A stretch of DNA of 64,000 nt from positions 310,001 to 374,000 of the forward strand of contig NZ_FOBB01000003.1 of the NCBI RefSeq assembly GCF_900109685.1, given 5' to 3'. Under the pieces are notes generated by a model. The model had not been told where the DNA came from. It was given only the letters and a program-made list of their open reading frames with translations, and did no database searches. Numbering within the stretch: the stretch's first letter is position 1; each line of letters begins with the position of its first letter. Shown here piece after piece: positions 7,778 through 16,406 of this stretch. Source of the DNA: Chitinophaga rupis. GTDB lineage: Bacteria > Bacteroidota > Bacteroidia > Chitinophagales > Chitinophagaceae. The translations under genes and the position numbers were made by a program.

Positions 7778-10663
7778 ATGAAAAGCATATTTCTTGCGGG
7801 ATTGCTGTTACCAGTATCCTTAGCCTTTAGCCAGCATAAGATCGGGACCCCGGATGTGGTCAGCTACAGCAAAAACACCTACAACGCCGGTACCGCCAAC
7901 TGGAGCATTGCGCAGGACAGCAACGGCCTGGTATACTTTGCCAATATAGAAGGGCTGCTGAGCTTTGACGGCAGCTACTGGAAAACCTATCCCCTGCCGG
8001 ATGGCTCCATGGCGCGCTGCGTAGCCATTGGCCGCGATCATAAAATATACACCGGCACACAGAACGGGTTCGGTTACTTCAGCCCTGGTAAGAACGGGCG
8101 GCTTAGCTTTACCTCACTGGTGCCATTGGTGCCTGCATCCCTTCGCAGCTTTTCAGATATCTGGAACATTGCCGTGTATAAGAACGAGGTGCTGTTCCGC
8201 TCCCGCACCGCTATTTTCCGCCTCCATAATAATAGCATCACCGTATATCCCGCTGCTTCCGGATGGCTGTACATGGGGCAGGCCAATGGGCAGCTGATAG
8301 CGCAGGATGTAAAAAAAGGGCTGCTTACCCTGGCCGGAAATACCTGGATACCGCTGATTAAAGAGCACACCTTACCGCAGGGTTTTGCCGTCACTGCTGT
8401 TACCCAGCTGGGTAAAGACAGCAGTGTAGTGGCCACGCTTAAACACGGGTTATACATACTGGCCCATAACCAGCTTACCCCATTCCCTTCCGGGAATATG
8501 CGCACCTTTATTAATGACCGCATTCTCAGCTGCTCAGCGGTAAATAAAGACTGGCTGGCCATAGGCACACAGCTCAGCGGCTGTTATATTATTAACCGGC
8601 AGGGGGAGATCATTGAGCATTTTTCACGCCGCGACGGGCTGGAAAACAATTGCGTGCTGGCTGTGCTGCTGGATAAAGACCATAACCTGTGGTTAGGGCT
8701 GGATAACGGCATCAGCTTTATGGCCTATAACAATGCCATTAAACATATTTACCCCGAAAAGCTGAACGAAGGCGCGGGTTACTCCGCCATTATTTTTAAG
8801 CAGCATTTATATATAGGCACTTCTAACGGACTATACACCGCTCCCATAGCCAGCCCTATGCAGGACCTGAGCTTTGCCAATGGTGATTTTACTCCGGTTA
8901 CCGGTACCAGGGCTCCTGCCTGGGGACTGTTCACCGTAGCAGATCACCTGCTGATGGCTAATCATGAAGGGGCTTTTGAGATACAGGGTGGTACGGCTGC
9001 ACCCATTAATACCAGCGCAGGTTACTGGAACTTTTTACCGGTGGCAGATACCGGCACTGTGCTGGCAGGCAATTATAACGGGCTGGATGTAATGCGCTAT
9101 CAGCGTCATTCATTTACCTCACAGGGTAACCTGCCCAACCTGAATGCCGGGGCCCGTTACATGGTTGCTGAAGATGCGCATACCGTATGGATGGCGCACC
9201 CTTACCGCGGTGTGTTCCGTATTGCTTTACAGCCAAATGGTAATGCAGTGGTGCAAAAATTTACGGAGCAGGATGGTTTGCCGCCTTTAACCATGAATTA
9301 CCTGTTTAAAATAAAAGGACATATTGTTGTTACCAGCGGGCAGGGTATTTATGCGTACAATGCCGCTACTAAACGTTTTGCACCGGATCCTTATTTCCGG
9401 CAGCTGTTTGGAACAAAGCCCATCCGCTACCTGAAAGAAGATGCAGATGGCAACATCTGGTTTATAGCAGCCAAGAACCTGGGCGTGGCAGACTTTTCAG
9501 GCCCGCAGCCCAGGATCATCTACTTCCCGGAGCTGAACGGTAAAATGGTGAGCAACTTTGAGCATGTGTACCCCTACAACAAATACAATATACTGGCAGG
9601 GGCGGAAAAGGGCTTTTACCATATTAATTTTGAGCAGTATAAGAAAAGCAATCACCAGTTGAACATACAGCTGCGATCCGTGAACGCGGGCGGGCAAACA
9701 GACAGCCTGCTGTTTGGCGGTTACTACCCCGAAGGCCGGCAGCCCGCGCCCAGGATAGCCTATCACTTTAACTCCTTTCACTTTGAATACTCCTCTCCCT
9801 TTTATGTGAACCAGAATAGCGTGGAGTACAGCTATTACCTGCAGGGGTTTGATAAAGGCTGGTCGGCCTGGTCGCGGAAAACAGAGAAAGATTATACCAA
9901 CCTGCCTGCGGGCACTTACACTTTTGCAGTAAAGGCCCAAAATAACCTGGGCAATGCATCTAACGTTAGCCATTACACGTTTACCATACTGCCGCCCTGG
10001 TACCGCACTACCTGGGCCTATGCGCTGTATGCGCTGCTTTTTGCAGGCAGCCTGTTCCTGGCCTGTGTGTGGCTGCGTAAACTGTTCATTCAGCAGCGCA
10101 AAAAACATGAGGCCGAACAACAGCGCCTGTTATACCTGCACCAGCTGGAGCTGGAAAAATCAGAGAAAGAGATCGTAAAGCTGCGGAATGAAAAACTGGA
10201 GCTGGAGCTTGAATACAAGAACTCTGAAATAGCATCCGCTGCCATGCACCTGGTGCAAAAAGGAGAGCTGCTGGCCACTATTAAAGATGAAATGCTGCGC
10301 CTGAAAAAGAATTTTCACGATGAAAAGGCGGTGAAAGATTTTAAGAAGATTTTCCAGACCCTGAGTGCAGAAACCCGGGTAGACCAGGACTGGGAAAATT
10401 TTGCTATCCACTTCGACAAGATCCATGCGGATTTTCTGGGAGTGCTGAAAGCGAAATATCCCCATCTGAGCCCTGCAGAGCTAAAGCTGTGCGCATACCT
10501 GCGCATGAACCTGAGCAGTAAGGAAATAGCGCAGCTTTCCAGCATATCCGTACGGGGCGTAGAGCTGGCCCGTTACCGGTTAAGAAGAAAGCTGCAGCTG
10601 CCTACGGAAACCACCCTGTTTGATTTCCTGTTACAGTTCTCCTCCGCTAAAATGGAGCAGTAG
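7778..10663 (+). CDS. Membrane-bound regulator: sensor propeller, Y_Y_Y domain, LuxR-type DNA-binding domain
   Basis: Starting at ATG 7778 the protein has 961 residues and a clear signal peptide (MKSIFLAGLLLPVSLAFSQ). The earlier ATG at 7682 lies inside a terminator hairpin. Residues about 20-680 form a periplasmic two-component-regulator-type propeller, with blades such as DSNGLVYFANIEGLLSFDG, DKDHNLWLGLDNGISFM and DADGNIWFIAAKNLGVADF. The Y_Y_Y domain follows at about 683-740 (EYSYYLQGFDKGWSAWS, LPAGTYTFAVKAQNNLG). A membrane segment lies at about 741-764 and a coiled coil at about 769-840. The C-terminus (about 894-954) is a LuxR-like helix-turn-helix (LSPAELKLCAYLRMNLSSKE, GVELARYRLRRKL). 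It lacks kinase and receiver domains, so it would couple an outside signal directly to DNA binding. Confidence 0.88.
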   Translation: MKSIFLAGLLLPVSLAFSQHKIGTPDVVSYSKNTYNAGTANWSIAQDSNGLVYFANIEGLLSFDGSYWKTYPLPDGSMARCVAIGRDHKIYTGTQNGFGYFSPGKNGRLSFTSLVPLVPASLRSFSDIWNIAVYKNEVLFRSRTAIFRLHNNSITVYPAASGWLYMGQANGQLIAQDVKKGLLTLAGNTWIPLIKEHTLPQGFAVTAVTQLGKDSSVVATLKHGLYILAHNQLTPFPSGNMRTFINDRILSCSAVNKDWLAIGTQLSGCYIINRQGEIIEHFSRRDGLENNCVLAVLLDKDHNLWLGLDNGISFMAYNNAIKHIYPEKLNEGAGYSAIIFKQHLYIGTSNGLYTAPIASPMQDLSFANGDFTPVTGTRAPAWGLFTVADHLLMANHEGAFEIQGGTAAPINTSAGYWNFLPVADTGTVLAGNYNGLDVMRYQRHSFTSQGNLPNLNAGARYMVAEDAHTVWMAHPYRGVFRIALQPNGNAVVQKFTEQDGLPPLTMNYLFKIKGHIVVTSGQGIYAYNAATKRFAPDPYFRQLFGTKPIRYLKEDADGNIWFIAAKNLGVADFSGPQPRIIYFPELNGKMVSNFEHVYPYNKYNILAGAEKGFYHINFEQYKKSNHQLNIQLRSVNAGGQTDSLLFGGYYPEGRQPAPRIAYHFNSFHFEYSSPFYVNQNSVEYSYYLQGFDKGWSAWSRKTEKDYTNLPAGTYTFAVKAQNNLGNASNVSHYTFTILPPWYRTTWAYALYALLFAGSLFLACVWLRKLFIQQRKKHEAEQQRLLYLHQLELEKSEKEIVKLRNEKLELELEYKNSEIASAAMHLVQKGELLATIKDEMLRLKKNFHDEKAVKDFKKIFQTLSAETRVDQDWENFAIHFDKIHADFLGVLKAKYPHLSPAELKLCAYLRMNLSSKEIAQLSSISVRGVELARYRLRRKLQLPTETTLFDFLLQFSSAKMEQ

Positions 10664-10668
10664 CTGTT

Positions 10669-11556
10669 TTATACCAGGTTCTTTTTAATGTAAGAGATGC
10701 TTTTGCTAATGCTGGCAAACGGATCGCCGGGGCATTTATCCTGCTCCACAAAAAAGTATTTTAAACCGGATGCCTGTGCGTGCTGGAATATATTCTTGAA
10801 GTTGATGGTGCCGTTGCCTACTTCGGTGAACATATGTTGCGGCGTATTATCCATATCCTTTACATGCCACAGCGGAAAACGGCCTTTGTGCTCATTGATG
10901 AGGTTCACCGGATCCAGGCCGGCTTTGGTAACCCAGTAAATATCCATTTCCATTTTTACCAGGTTAGCATCTGTGTTCTTTAACAACAGGTCGTACGGGT
11001 ATTGGCCATCCTGCTGCTGAAATTCAAAGTCGTGGTTGTGGTAGCAGAACTGTATGCCTGCTTTTTTGCAGGTTTCGCCGGCCTTGTTAAAATGTTCCGC
11101 CAGCTGTTTGTAGTGGTCCAGGTTGCCGCGCTCCTCCGGCGCCAGGAAAGCGCATACCATGTATTTAATGCCTACGGCTGCCGCATCATCTACTGCTTTG
11201 CTCCATTCATGTAACATGGTGCCCTGCACATCGGCGCCTTTCATTTGCTGCTCGCCCAAACGGTAATGGCTGCTGGGCATAATAAGCCCCTGCTGTTTTA
11301 ACAGGGCGGCAAAGGCTTTGGCATCCATACCATAAAATTGCTGGGTGCCGGTGTAAGTGGCGCCTTCCACTGAGTTGAAACCCAGCTTGGCTACCCGCTG
11401 TAAGGTACCTGCGGGATCTTTTTGCATGGCATCGCGCACAGTGTACAGCTGTAACCCTATATATTGGGATGGCACGGAAAATAACGCGGAAGGCCGTACG
11501 AGTAAGCCGGCCGAAGCTAATGTGGTAGCTTTGATAAATGATCTTCTTGAAGTCAT
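10669..11556 (-). CDS. Sugar phosphate isomerase/epimerase-like TIM-barrel protein, Tat-exported
   Basis: The 295-residue protein begins with a twin-arginine signal (MTSRRSFIKATTLASAGLLV). The body is the xylose-isomerase-like TIM barrel (AP endonuclease family 2), with IGLQLYTVRDAMQKDPAGTL near the N-terminus and metal-ligand type motifs such as CYHNHDFEFQ, KMEMDIYWVTKAG and LWHVKDMD. The C-terminal FFVEQDKCPGDPFASISKSI is typical of the secreted Bacteroidota branch. These proteins are thought to act on sugars or inositol derivatives, but the substrate is unknown. The gene converges on the Y_Y_Y/LuxR gene with only five bases between the stops. Confidence 0.85.
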   Translation of the reverse strand: MTSRRSFIKATTLASAGLLVRPSALFSVPSQYIGLQLYTVRDAMQKDPAGTLQRVAKLGFNSVEGATYTGTQQFYGMDAKAFAALLKQQGLIMPSSHYRLGEQQMKGADVQGTMLHEWSKAVDDAAAVGIKYMVCAFLAPEERGNLDHYKQLAEHFNKAGETCKKAGIQFCYHNHDFEFQQQDGQYPYDLLLKNTDANLVKMEMDIYWVTKAGLDPVNLINEHKGRFPLWHVKDMDNTPQHMFTEVGNGTINFKNIFQHAQASGLKYFFVEQDKCPGDPFASISKSISYIKKNLV

Positions 11557-11896
11557 TGGAAAGAATTTCTGCTTTTAAAACGGGTAAACGTGATTTGCTC
11601 TATAGATGGGCTGAAGATAGAAATAAAAGTTTTATAAGCAGATAGTTGGGGACTACATCATTACTACATCATGGTAAAAAAAGGGGGGAATGACAGCTTC
11701 ACTCCCCCATCCGGTTTTAGTGGGCGGTTTTTTAAATATTACTCCGGCTCTTCCGGCGATGCTACAATGAATACATTGGCTTCGGATATCGCTAGTCTTT
11801 TCACAACACCCAATACTTCCGTGTAAAAGGTGAATGCTTCCGGCGGGATGTTTACCGGGATGTTTGTGAGCGATGATATTTTCACAACGGCGGTGT

Positions 11897-12334
11897 TTAA
11901 TCCTGCTGAACAGGTTTTTCCACAAAGTCTTTAAGCTGGGTACCAATGATCTGTGTCCAGCCTTTGAGGAAGCTTTCTCTTGCAAAGTCTTTTCCGGCAG
12001 GTAAGGTTTCCAGGCCTGCATGGGTAAGCTTTAAACGCGTTTTATCTCCTTCGGGGAACAGCTCCATGGTCACAAAAGATTCGCCGGGGTAGCCCTCGTA
12101 CCCCCAGCTGTAGGTGAGCTTTTTGCCTACTATCACCTCTGTTACTTTACAGTGGTGTATATACGTTTTTTCCTTACTGCCGCCTGAGAAGGTAAATTCA
12201 AAGCCCGGCTCCGCCTTAAAATCTTCCAGGTCAAAATACCAGTGTTTCATTTGCTTGTTGTCGGTAATGGCTTTCCATACCCGGTCTATGGGCGCGTTAA
12301 AGGTGCGCTCCAGCATAAGTGGTTCATGTTGCAT
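11897..12334 (-). CDS. AHSA1-type SRPBCC domain protein
   Basis: From the ATG at 12332-12334 the protein has 145 residues, the standard size of single-domain AHSA1-like proteins. The fold is marked by LERTFNAPIDRVWKAITD at the start, HWYFD and the closing GWTQIIGTQLKDFVEK. It binds hydrophobic ligands in a helix-grip pocket; no catalytic site is known. Such genes often sit beside an ArsR repressor, but none is adjacent here. Instead two 12-bp palindromes lie directly upstream, suggesting repressor control. The longer reading frame to 12403 would run through these palindromes and is unlikely. About 235 bp beyond its stop (11662-11896) no gene is recognised. Confidence 0.85.
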   Translation of the reverse strand: MQHEPLMLERTFNAPIDRVWKAITDNKQMKHWYFDLEDFKAEPGFEFTFSGGSKEKTYIHHCKVTEVIVGKKLTYSWGYEGYPGESFVTMELFPEGDKTRLKLTHAGLETLPAGKDFARESFLKGWTQIIGTQLKDFVEKPVQQD

Positions 12335-12360
12335 GAGTATGAGTTTTTGTGGGTTCGCGT

Positions 12361-12397
12361 AACCAATTGGTTGCAATATATAAGAAACCGTTTGGTT
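12361..12397 (-). promoter_or_regulatory. Two 12-bp palindromes, probable operators of the SRPBCC gene
   Basis: AACCAATTGGTT (12361-12372) is a perfect palindrome. AACCGTTTGGTT (12386-12397) repeats the same half-sites with a different centre. Their centres are 25 bp apart, and they lie 27-63 bp upstream of the start codon, where a promoter would be. The regulator is unknown. Confidence 0.5.
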
Positions 12398-12411
12398 ACG
12401 CAAATTTATTT

Positions 12412-12680
12412 TAGTTGGCAGTCTGCAGTGGGCAGTGGGCAGTCTGCGGAGATGGCCGCGAAGGGCGCACGGTCCGTAGTGGGCAGTGGGCAGTCTGCGG
12501 AGATGACCGCGAAGGGGCGCACAGTCTACAGTGGGCAGGAAGGCCGCTGTTCATTGCCAGAACCATGCCTTCCCTGGCGCTCTGGAACCATGATCCCACA
12601 CTGCTTACTGCAAGTGGCATATTACCGCAACGCCCTACCCATCCCCGGACTGCCAACTGCCCACTGCTAACTGCCAACTA
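12412..12680. repeat. Intergenic repeat element with tandem 51-bp units and inverted ends
   Basis: Two nearly identical units start at 12427 and 12478 (about 51 bp each, containing GGCAGTCTGCGGAGATG), with a partial third from 12530. The left end (TAGTTGGCAG, 12412) is complemented by the right end (ACTGCCAAC and variants, 12649-12680), so the element has inverted termini. Eighteen bases at 12663-12680 reappear inverted at 16203-16220. It fills the divergent gap between the SRPBCC gene and the helicase gene. Confidence 0.65.
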
Positions 12681-12703
12681 CTAACAGCTTGCTACTAACT
12701 GCT

Positions 12704-12711
12704 TATCTTTG
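12704..12711 (+). promoter_or_regulatory. -7 promoter element directly before the helicase start
   Basis: TATCTTTG matches the TAnnTTTG consensus. Four bases separate it from the ATG at 12716, the same arrangement as before the gene at 5271. A leaderless transcript is likely. No convincing -33 element is seen. Confidence 0.5.
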
Positions 12712-12715
12712 CACG

Positions 12716-14620
12716 ATGGATTATTTCAAAAAGCTGCAGGAACTGCTGAAAATTGAACAGGAAGAAGACCGCGCCTCTTATCAACAGCTTACTGCAACCG
12801 CCTCTTTAAACGTACGCCGGGCCAATGGCCTTACCTGGTACCCCATTGCTATTAAAGATACTGAGCTGGGCCGGGGCGATTATTTAACCGTAGAAGTAGA
12901 ACGCACCACCCACCAGGACCTTAGCCACCAGTTCCGCCCGGGCGTGTCTGCCGTATTATTCTCCAACCACGATGCCAAAAAAGACCGCGTAGAAGGTACT
13001 ATTTCCTGGCAGGGCGGTAACCGTATGAAGATAGCCTTACGTACGGATGAGCTGCCGGAATGGAGCCGCGACGGAAAGCTGGGCATTGACCTGCTTTTTG
13101 ATGATAACAGCTATGATGAAATGCAGAACGCCCTAAAGCTGGCGGCCACGCTCAGCGAAAAGAACGAAGAAGGGCGTTTGATAAAAATACTCACGGGCCA
13201 GCAAAAGCCCACTTTTAATACAGAGCTGCCGGCTTTTACCAGCCCTAAACTCAATGCCTCCCAGCAGGTAGCCGTTAACAAAATACTGGCGGCCAACGAC
13301 CTTGCCATTGTGCACGGACCTCCCGGTACCGGTAAAACCACTACACTTATACAAGCCATTAAAGCCCTTATTAAACAGGAGCATAAACAAATACTGGTAG
13401 TGGCGCCCAGCAATGCCGCGGTAGACCTGCTGAGCGAACGCCTGTTTGAAGAAGGCGTAAATGTATTACGCATTGGTAACCCCGCACGGGTTTCTGAAAG
13501 ACTGCTGTCCCTGACGCTGGAAAACAAAATGGCGGAACACAGCAGCAACAAGGAGATCAAACGCCTGAAAAAACAGGCCAATGAGTTCCGGGATATGGCG
13601 CATAAATACAAGCGCAACTTTGGCAAATCAGAGCGCGAGCAGCGTAAAGCCCTGTTTGATGAAGCCCGCAATATTATGAAGCAGGTGGATAAAACAGAGG
13701 AATATATTATTGAAGATGTGCTTAACAAAGCACAGGTAATTACCGCTACGCTGGTAGGCGCCAACAACTACGCCATCCGCCATCTGAAATACCATACCGT
13801 AGTGATAGATGAAGCAGGGCAGGCACTGGAACCGGCCTGCTGGATCCCTATTTTAAAAGCACAGAAAGTAATACTGGCCGGCGACCATTGCCAGCTGCCG
13901 CCTACCATCAAATCCAACGAGGCCGCCCGCAAAGGATTAAACAACACCCTGCTGGAAAAATGCGTAACCCTGCACCCGGAAGCGGTAGTGCTGCTGGAAG
14001 AGCAGTACCGCATGCACGAGCTGATCATGGGTTACTCGTCTAACATCTTTTACCAGGACCAGCTAAAAGCGCATGCTTCTGTAGCGCAGCACTTACTGTT
14101 CACGGAAGATACGCCGCTTTCTTTTGTAGATACCGCCGGCTGCGGGTTTGATGAAAAACAGGATGGCACCAGCACCACCAACCCGGAGGAGGCCGCCTTT
14201 CTGTTCCGGCACTTAACACAGCTGGCCACCGCGCTGGGCGCGCATTACCAGGCAGCTAACTTTCCTACAATTGCAGTCATTTCACCCTACAAACAACAGG
14301 TACAGCTGCTGCAGGAATTGTTACAACACGCACCGGTATTACAAAACCACCGCAATAAAATATCTGTAAATACTATAGACAGCTTCCAGGGGCAGGAGCG
14401 CGATATTGTGTACATCAGCATGACGCGCAGCAATACGGATAATAAGATCGGTTTCCTTTCCGACATACGCCGTATGAACGTGGCTATGACCCGCGCCCGC
14501 AAAAAGCTGGTGGTGATCGGTGACAGCGGCACCCTTTCACAGCTGCCTTTTTATGCCGACTTTATTACTTATGCAACGGACCGCAATTCGTATCAAAGCG
14601 CATGGGAGTTTGCAGAATAA
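12716..14620 (+). CDS. SF1B DNA/RNA helicase (IGHMBP2/UPF1-like)
   Basis: The protein has 634 residues from ATG 12716; an upstream in-frame ATG at 12689 lies before the promoter element. An N-terminal beta-barrel domain of about 180 residues precedes the helicase core. Motif I is HGPPGTGKTTT (about residue 199), motif II is VIDEAGQALEP, motif III is GDHCQLPPT, and motif IV is in EEQYRMHELIMGYSS. Motif V is TIDSFQGQERDIVYISMTRS and motif VI is NVAMTRARKKLVVIGD. All key residues for ATP hydrolysis are present. The family unwinds nucleic acid 5' to 3'; the bacterial role is not well defined. It converges with the sulfotransferase gene with seven bases between the stops. Confidence 0.9.
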   Translation: MDYFKKLQELLKIEQEEDRASYQQLTATASLNVRRANGLTWYPIAIKDTELGRGDYLTVEVERTTHQDLSHQFRPGVSAVLFSNHDAKKDRVEGTISWQGGNRMKIALRTDELPEWSRDGKLGIDLLFDDNSYDEMQNALKLAATLSEKNEEGRLIKILTGQQKPTFNTELPAFTSPKLNASQQVAVNKILAANDLAIVHGPPGTGKTTTLIQAIKALIKQEHKQILVVAPSNAAVDLLSERLFEEGVNVLRIGNPARVSERLLSLTLENKMAEHSSNKEIKRLKKQANEFRDMAHKYKRNFGKSEREQRKALFDEARNIMKQVDKTEEYIIEDVLNKAQVITATLVGANNYAIRHLKYHTVVIDEAGQALEPACWIPILKAQKVILAGDHCQLPPTIKSNEAARKGLNNTLLEKCVTLHPEAVVLLEEQYRMHELIMGYSSNIFYQDQLKAHASVAQHLLFTEDTPLSFVDTAGCGFDEKQDGTSTTNPEEAAFLFRHLTQLATALGAHYQAANFPTIAVISPYKQQVQLLQELLQHAPVLQNHRNKISVNTIDSFQGQERDIVYISMTRSNTDNKIGFLSDIRRMNVAMTRARKKLVVIGDSGTLSQLPFYADFITYATDRNSYQSAWEFAE

Positions 14621-14627
14621 AGTCCTG

Positions 14628-15461
14628 CTAACCGGCGCTGATGCCTGCAGTGGCCAGCTGCTGCTGCACACGGGCGGCGTGTGCTAACAGATCTTTATCT
14701 GTAATGCAGGCATCAATATCCAGCACTTTACTGATCATTCTTTCTTTGTATACGGATTCAAAATGACGGTACTGTAATTTAAACTGCCATTCCGTAGCCA
14801 GGTGCTCAAACACCCACTGATCTTTTGTGGGTAGCGCAGCCTGCTCCACTACCAGGTAAGCGGTATGCGGCAGCTGCTGCAGGTGCTGCAGGATGGCTTC
14901 ATTATAATTGATCCATATTTTCAAAAAGTGCTCCCCGTATTTTTCACAAAGCGTTGTTTTATGCTGCCTGCGTTTGGTAAGGTTCCACCACCAGCTAGAG
15001 ATACTTTTTTGCTGCTTGTGCGCTGCCACATCTTCCTCATACAGGCGCGTGATCAGTGAGCTTACTACGCGCTGGTATCTTCTCCATATCACTAAATACC
15101 GGGCCTGTGGTAACAGCCGCCGGTAAAGGTCCAGGAATAAGCAGGTGCGCGGGTCTTTCCAGCCCCATTGCAGCTGCGCATTGTTCTTATGCTGTAATAA
15201 TGTCCGCAGCTGCAGCACCTGGCGCACAGGCAGATCTTTAATGGTATGATGTATATAACCACTATCCGGCAGCTGCTGCGTGTGGAGGGAGCTGCGGTGA
15301 AAGTTAAAGAAGTCCAGATCTTCAAAATGCCCGTCCTCATTGCCAATGGCAGGACCCACCAAATGCGCGCCTACGTGCAATCCGCAGGCATGCAGCCATT
15401 GTGTGATAAGCGATGTCCCTGACCGGTGCATACCGGTAATTACCAAAACATTGTTCTCCAT
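14628..15461 (-). CDS. Sulfotransferase family protein
   Basis: The 277-residue protein opens with a 5'-phosphosulfate-binding loop (VLVITGMHRSGTSLITQWL, about residues 5-23). The 3'-phosphate site is probably the VIWRRYQRVVSSLITRLYEE segment, which holds the expected Arg and Ser. There is no signal peptide, so it acts in the cytoplasm. The gene lies 16 bp downstream of an APS kinase gene, which would supply the donor PAPS. Likely acceptors are a sugar, lipid or small molecule, but the sequence does not decide. The short alternating Q-rich segments near 120-190 do not match a known subfamily that I can name. Confidence 0.82.
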   Translation of the reverse strand: MENNVLVITGMHRSGTSLITQWLHACGLHVGAHLVGPAIGNEDGHFEDLDFFNFHRSSLHTQQLPDSGYIHHTIKDLPVRQVLQLRTLLQHKNNAQLQWGWKDPRTCLFLDLYRRLLPQARYLVIWRRYQRVVSSLITRLYEEDVAAHKQQKSISSWWWNLTKRRQHKTTLCEKYGEHFLKIWINYNEAILQHLQQLPHTAYLVVEQAALPTKDQWVFEHLATEWQFKLQYRHFESVYKERMISKVLDIDACITDKDLLAHAARVQQQLATAGISAG

Positions 15462-15477
15462 ATTTTAACAACTTAAT

Positions 15478-16029
15478 TTACATGCGCGCATAATGCCGGG
15501 CAGTAAGCTGCACCGCGCTTTTTATAAGTCCCCAAAGTTCATTTACGCAGGCATCTACATTTTTAAGATGGGTGTGTAAGTGCAGATCCGGTGCAACAGG
15601 CGTTTCAAACGGATCATTAATACCGGTTAAATTATGCAGCTTATCCGGGTGGCCGTCAGGCAACAGCGCCCGTTTATACAGCCCCTTGGTATCACGCTTC
15701 AGCAAAGCTTCTATAGCGCAATCCACAAATACGGTGCGTACCTGTTTGTACTTAGTGGCCAGCTCTTTGCGCAGCATTTCATAGGGATTAATGGCGCTGA
15801 TAATGCATATTACCCCATGTGCCGATAATTTACTGGCTACAAAGCCCAGGCGGCGAATGTTCTCGCAACGGTCTTCTTTTGAAAAACCCAGATCTTTACA
15901 TAATGCTTTCCGGTAATCATCACCATCAATAATTTCCACGGGTATACCGTGGGCCGCAGCTTTGCGCTGCACATGTGTTGCAATGGTAGTTTTTCCCGCT
16001 CCCGACAGTCCGCATAATTGTATTATCAT
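15478..16029 (-). CDS. cysC: Adenylyl-sulfate (APS) kinase
   Basis: The 183-residue protein has the P-loop GLSGAGKTT at about residues 7-15. It also has the APS-binding features IDGDDYRKALCKDLGFSKEDR and ENIRRLGFVASKL, then FVDCAIEALLKRDTKGLYKR. It phosphorylates adenylyl sulfate to PAPS. The canonical family has DGDxxR, and here the spacing DGDDYR is kept. The neighbouring sulfotransferase would use the product. No CysD/CysN sulfate adenylyltransferase is within the window, so APS must come from genes elsewhere. The pairing with a sulfotransferase points to sulfation of a product rather than to cysteine synthesis. Confidence 0.9.
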   Translation of the reverse strand: MIIQLCGLSGAGKTTIATHVQRKAAAHGIPVEIIDGDDYRKALCKDLGFSKEDRCENIRRLGFVASKLSAHGVICIISAINPYEMLRKELATKYKQVRTVFVDCAIEALLKRDTKGLYKRALLPDGHPDKLHNLTGINDPFETPVAPDLHLHTHLKNVDACVNELWGLIKSAVQLTARHYARM

Positions 16030-16406
16030 AGCATGCTTGTTTACAGGCTGATAGTACGACAGTTGGCAGATATGATTAAATGGTCTTATTCTGAGTGAAA
16101 GTAAATTACAACCAGGGGTTGTAAAAAAAAGAAAAGATAGATGAATCTTGGAATTGTGTCTATGTATAACGCGCTCAGCCTTTATTAAGTCTATTAAGTC
16201 GTTAGTTGGCAGTTAGCAGTCCCCGACATGAAGGTAACGTTTGCCCCTGTTGCATTATTGCCCGCTGTTCCGGGGATTTCCTCCCCAATATTATTCCCCC
16301 TTTAGCGCTTATTTTCCTGGAAAATTTCCTTGTTCGCTTTTGTACAATTTATTGCCGCCTTATTGCCGGTACTTTGTAGTATCATCTAACAATAATTATA
16401 CCTGCT
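16030..16406. other. Intergenic stretch, divergent, with one dispersed-repeat fragment
   Basis: This 377-bp gap separates the divergently read APS kinase and NTF2-like genes. Positions 16203-16220 match, in inverted orientation, the right end of the repeat element at 12412-12680. TACTTTG (16371-16377) resembles a -7 element one base short. No gene is supported; the 76-codon frame from 16241 overlaps the next gene and shows no protein-like pattern. Confidence 0.5.

Noticed and set aside
11653-12021. 122-codon minus-strand reading frame
   Set aside because: It overlaps the SRPBCC gene in another frame and has no recognised pattern.
12411-12684. Reading frames across the 51-bp repeats on both strands
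   Set aside because: They translate the repeat into low-complexity S/G/Q/A or H/C/P/L strings and lie in a repeat element.
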